64,000 bases of DNA from Streptomyces sp. NBRC 110035 (GTDB lineage: Bacteria > Actinomycetota > Actinomycetes > Streptomycetales > Streptomycetaceae), in the NCBI RefSeq assembly GCF_000829695.1, contig NZ_BBNN01000032.1:88826-152825 (forward strand), read 5' to 3'. The notes below the pieces were generated by a model. That model did no database searches and had not been told where the DNA came from. It saw only the letters and a list, made by a program, of their open reading frames with translations. A program made the translations under genes and the position numbers. Below are positions 63,487-64,000 of the stretch, piece after piece. The stretch's first letter is position 1; every line of letters begins with the position of its first letter.

Positions 63487-64000
63487 TGAACCCTTCTCGG
63501 TAACGTCTCGTGACGGTTTGTGATCTTCGTTCAGGTGGTGCGGCCGTGTTCCATCTGGAGCAGGACGAGGGCGGCTCGGGCGATCCGGGTGATGCTGCCA
63601 GGGTCGAGGCTGACCCGGCGCAGAGCCTTGAACGTGACTTTGAGCAGGGCATTCGCGCGCTCGGCGACGCCGTGGATGCCACGGATCACCTTGTTGAACG
63701 TCTGCTGTTCGAGGTCGAGTTCGCCGCCCTGCGGCTTCTTGACCGGGTGGCGGAAGCCGTCGCCGGCGTTCTCGTAGCCGAGATCGGTCAGAGTCGGGAT
63801 GTCCAGAGTGGCGGCGAGCCGGTTCAGCGCGCCGATCAGGCCGTGGGTGCGCGCGCAGGTGGTGTCGTGCTCGCGGCCGGGGCGGACCGGGGACACCCAG
63901 AGCGGCCAGCCGTCCGGGGCGGAGATGACCTGCACATTCCCGCCATGATGCTTGTGCTTCCCGGACCACCAGAGATCTGCCCCGTTGGGACCGGGGGCGG
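63487..64000 (-). mobile_element. IS5-type insertion sequence, copy 2 (runs off the window)
   Basis: Its right end lies at about 63487, where the IS1182 transposase is interrupted. It belongs to the same family as copy 1 at 53.9 kb, roughly four-fifths identical by eye in the shared protein part, so the two are isoforms and not one recent duplication. Confidence 0.75.
63531..64000 (-). CDS. IS5-type DDE transposase, C-terminal part
   Basis: The frame is open to the window end; 156 residues are visible, from GPNGADLWWSGKHKHHGGN onward. Motifs: VSPVRPGREHDTTCARTHGL, TDLGYENAGDGFRHPVKKP (second Asp) and GIHGVAERANALLKVTFKAL (Glu), with the normal end IARAALVLLQMEHGRTT. The first Asp lies beyond the window. 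No defect is visible in this copy, in contrast to copy 1. Confidence 0.88.
   Translation of the reverse strand, partial: APGPNGADLWWSGKHKHHGGNVQVISAPDGWPLWVSPVRPGREHDTTCARTHGLIGALNRLAATLDIPTLTDLGYENAGDGFRHPVKKPQGGELDLEQQTFNKVIRGIHGVAERANALLKVTFKALRRVSLDPGSITRIARAALVLLQMEHGRTT

Noticed and set aside
53852..64000. Composite transposon made by two identical IS5 copies
   Set aside because: The copies differ at about one residue in five, so they did not arise by recent duplication, and copy 1 lacks its 3' end.
1..64000. CRISPR array
   Set aside because: No regularly spaced identical repeats of 24-40 bases were found; the only tandem repeats are the 9-, 10- and 33-base units listed.

Overview
The window is a stretch of high-GC actinomycete chromosome, almost certainly Streptomyces. 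The signs are strong third-position G/C bias, frequent GTG starts, a WblC/WhiB7 regulator, an AdnA-AdnB helicase-nuclease pair, HisN, AroA-RsgA, a UPF0182 protein, and two initiator tRNA genes around a Sel1-repeat gene. I recognise the order from about 3 kb to 51 kb as conserved chromosomal core of streptomycetes; this is recollection, not a database result.

Layout. (1) 1-3.1 kb: the end of a Pel-like exopolysaccharide locus, with a DUF3492-type GT4 glycosyltransferase end, a polytopic membrane protein, an NAD-dependent epimerase, and a spherulin-4 type gene reduced to a frameshifted fossil. (2) 3.1-9.5 kb: moeZ, a secreted tripeptidyl-aminopeptidase-like lipoprotein, a large membrane protein combining a degenerate kinase-like domain with a flippase-like domain, and an alkyltransferase-like DNA repair protein. 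(3) 9.7-22.5 kb: a DNA repair block with adnA, adnB and later uvrD2. Between them lie a degraded M20 dipeptidase, nudC, fragments of an old mobile element (a recombinase-type HTH and a methyltransferase piece), and mycoredoxin. (4) 22.5-27 kb: wblC with a long leader that carries its own ORF and a terminator-like attenuator, a coupled small gene, and an opposing ThiF-like/ABC1-kinase pair. (5) 27-40.4 kb: a YgjP-type metallopeptidase, three consecutive AIM24-type genes (the first fused to TerD), a Nudix gene with a DUF2342 zincin-like gene, an epimerase, moaE, a 59-residue membrane protein, a PDZ/Lon-like protease, a PPA1309-type gene and UPF0182. (6) 40.4-51.2 kb: two identical tRNA-fMet genes flanking a Sel1-repeat gene, a divergent Fur-type repressor and catalase, a CBS protein, hisN, a TetR regulator, a SugE-type SMR exporter, aroA-rsgA and an M50-like peptidase.

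(7) 51.6-64 kb is an accessory region built from nested insertions. A DUF5655-type gene is cut after 80 codons. It is followed by a frameshifted tyrosine recombinase and a second, zinc-finger-bearing recombinase cut off by an IS5-type element. Next come an IS607 element with a decayed TnpB, a VanZ-RDD membrane protein, an SGNH hydrolase, a YihY/BrkB protein, a truncated DUF6262 gene, an IS1182 element lacking its 5' end, and a second IS5-type element running off the window.

Themes. The core genes look intact and housekeeping (DNA break repair, redox and antibiotic-stress control, aromatic amino acid and histidine synthesis, ribosome assembly). Several genes carry internal deletions or frameshifts (spherulin-4, M20 dipeptidase, tyrosine recombinase, TnpB), so decay reaches beyond the IS-rich end. 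The best candidates for further work are the wblC leader, the recombinase-trio-like element at 51.8 kb, the AIM24/TerD gene trio and the ThiF-ABC1 pair.
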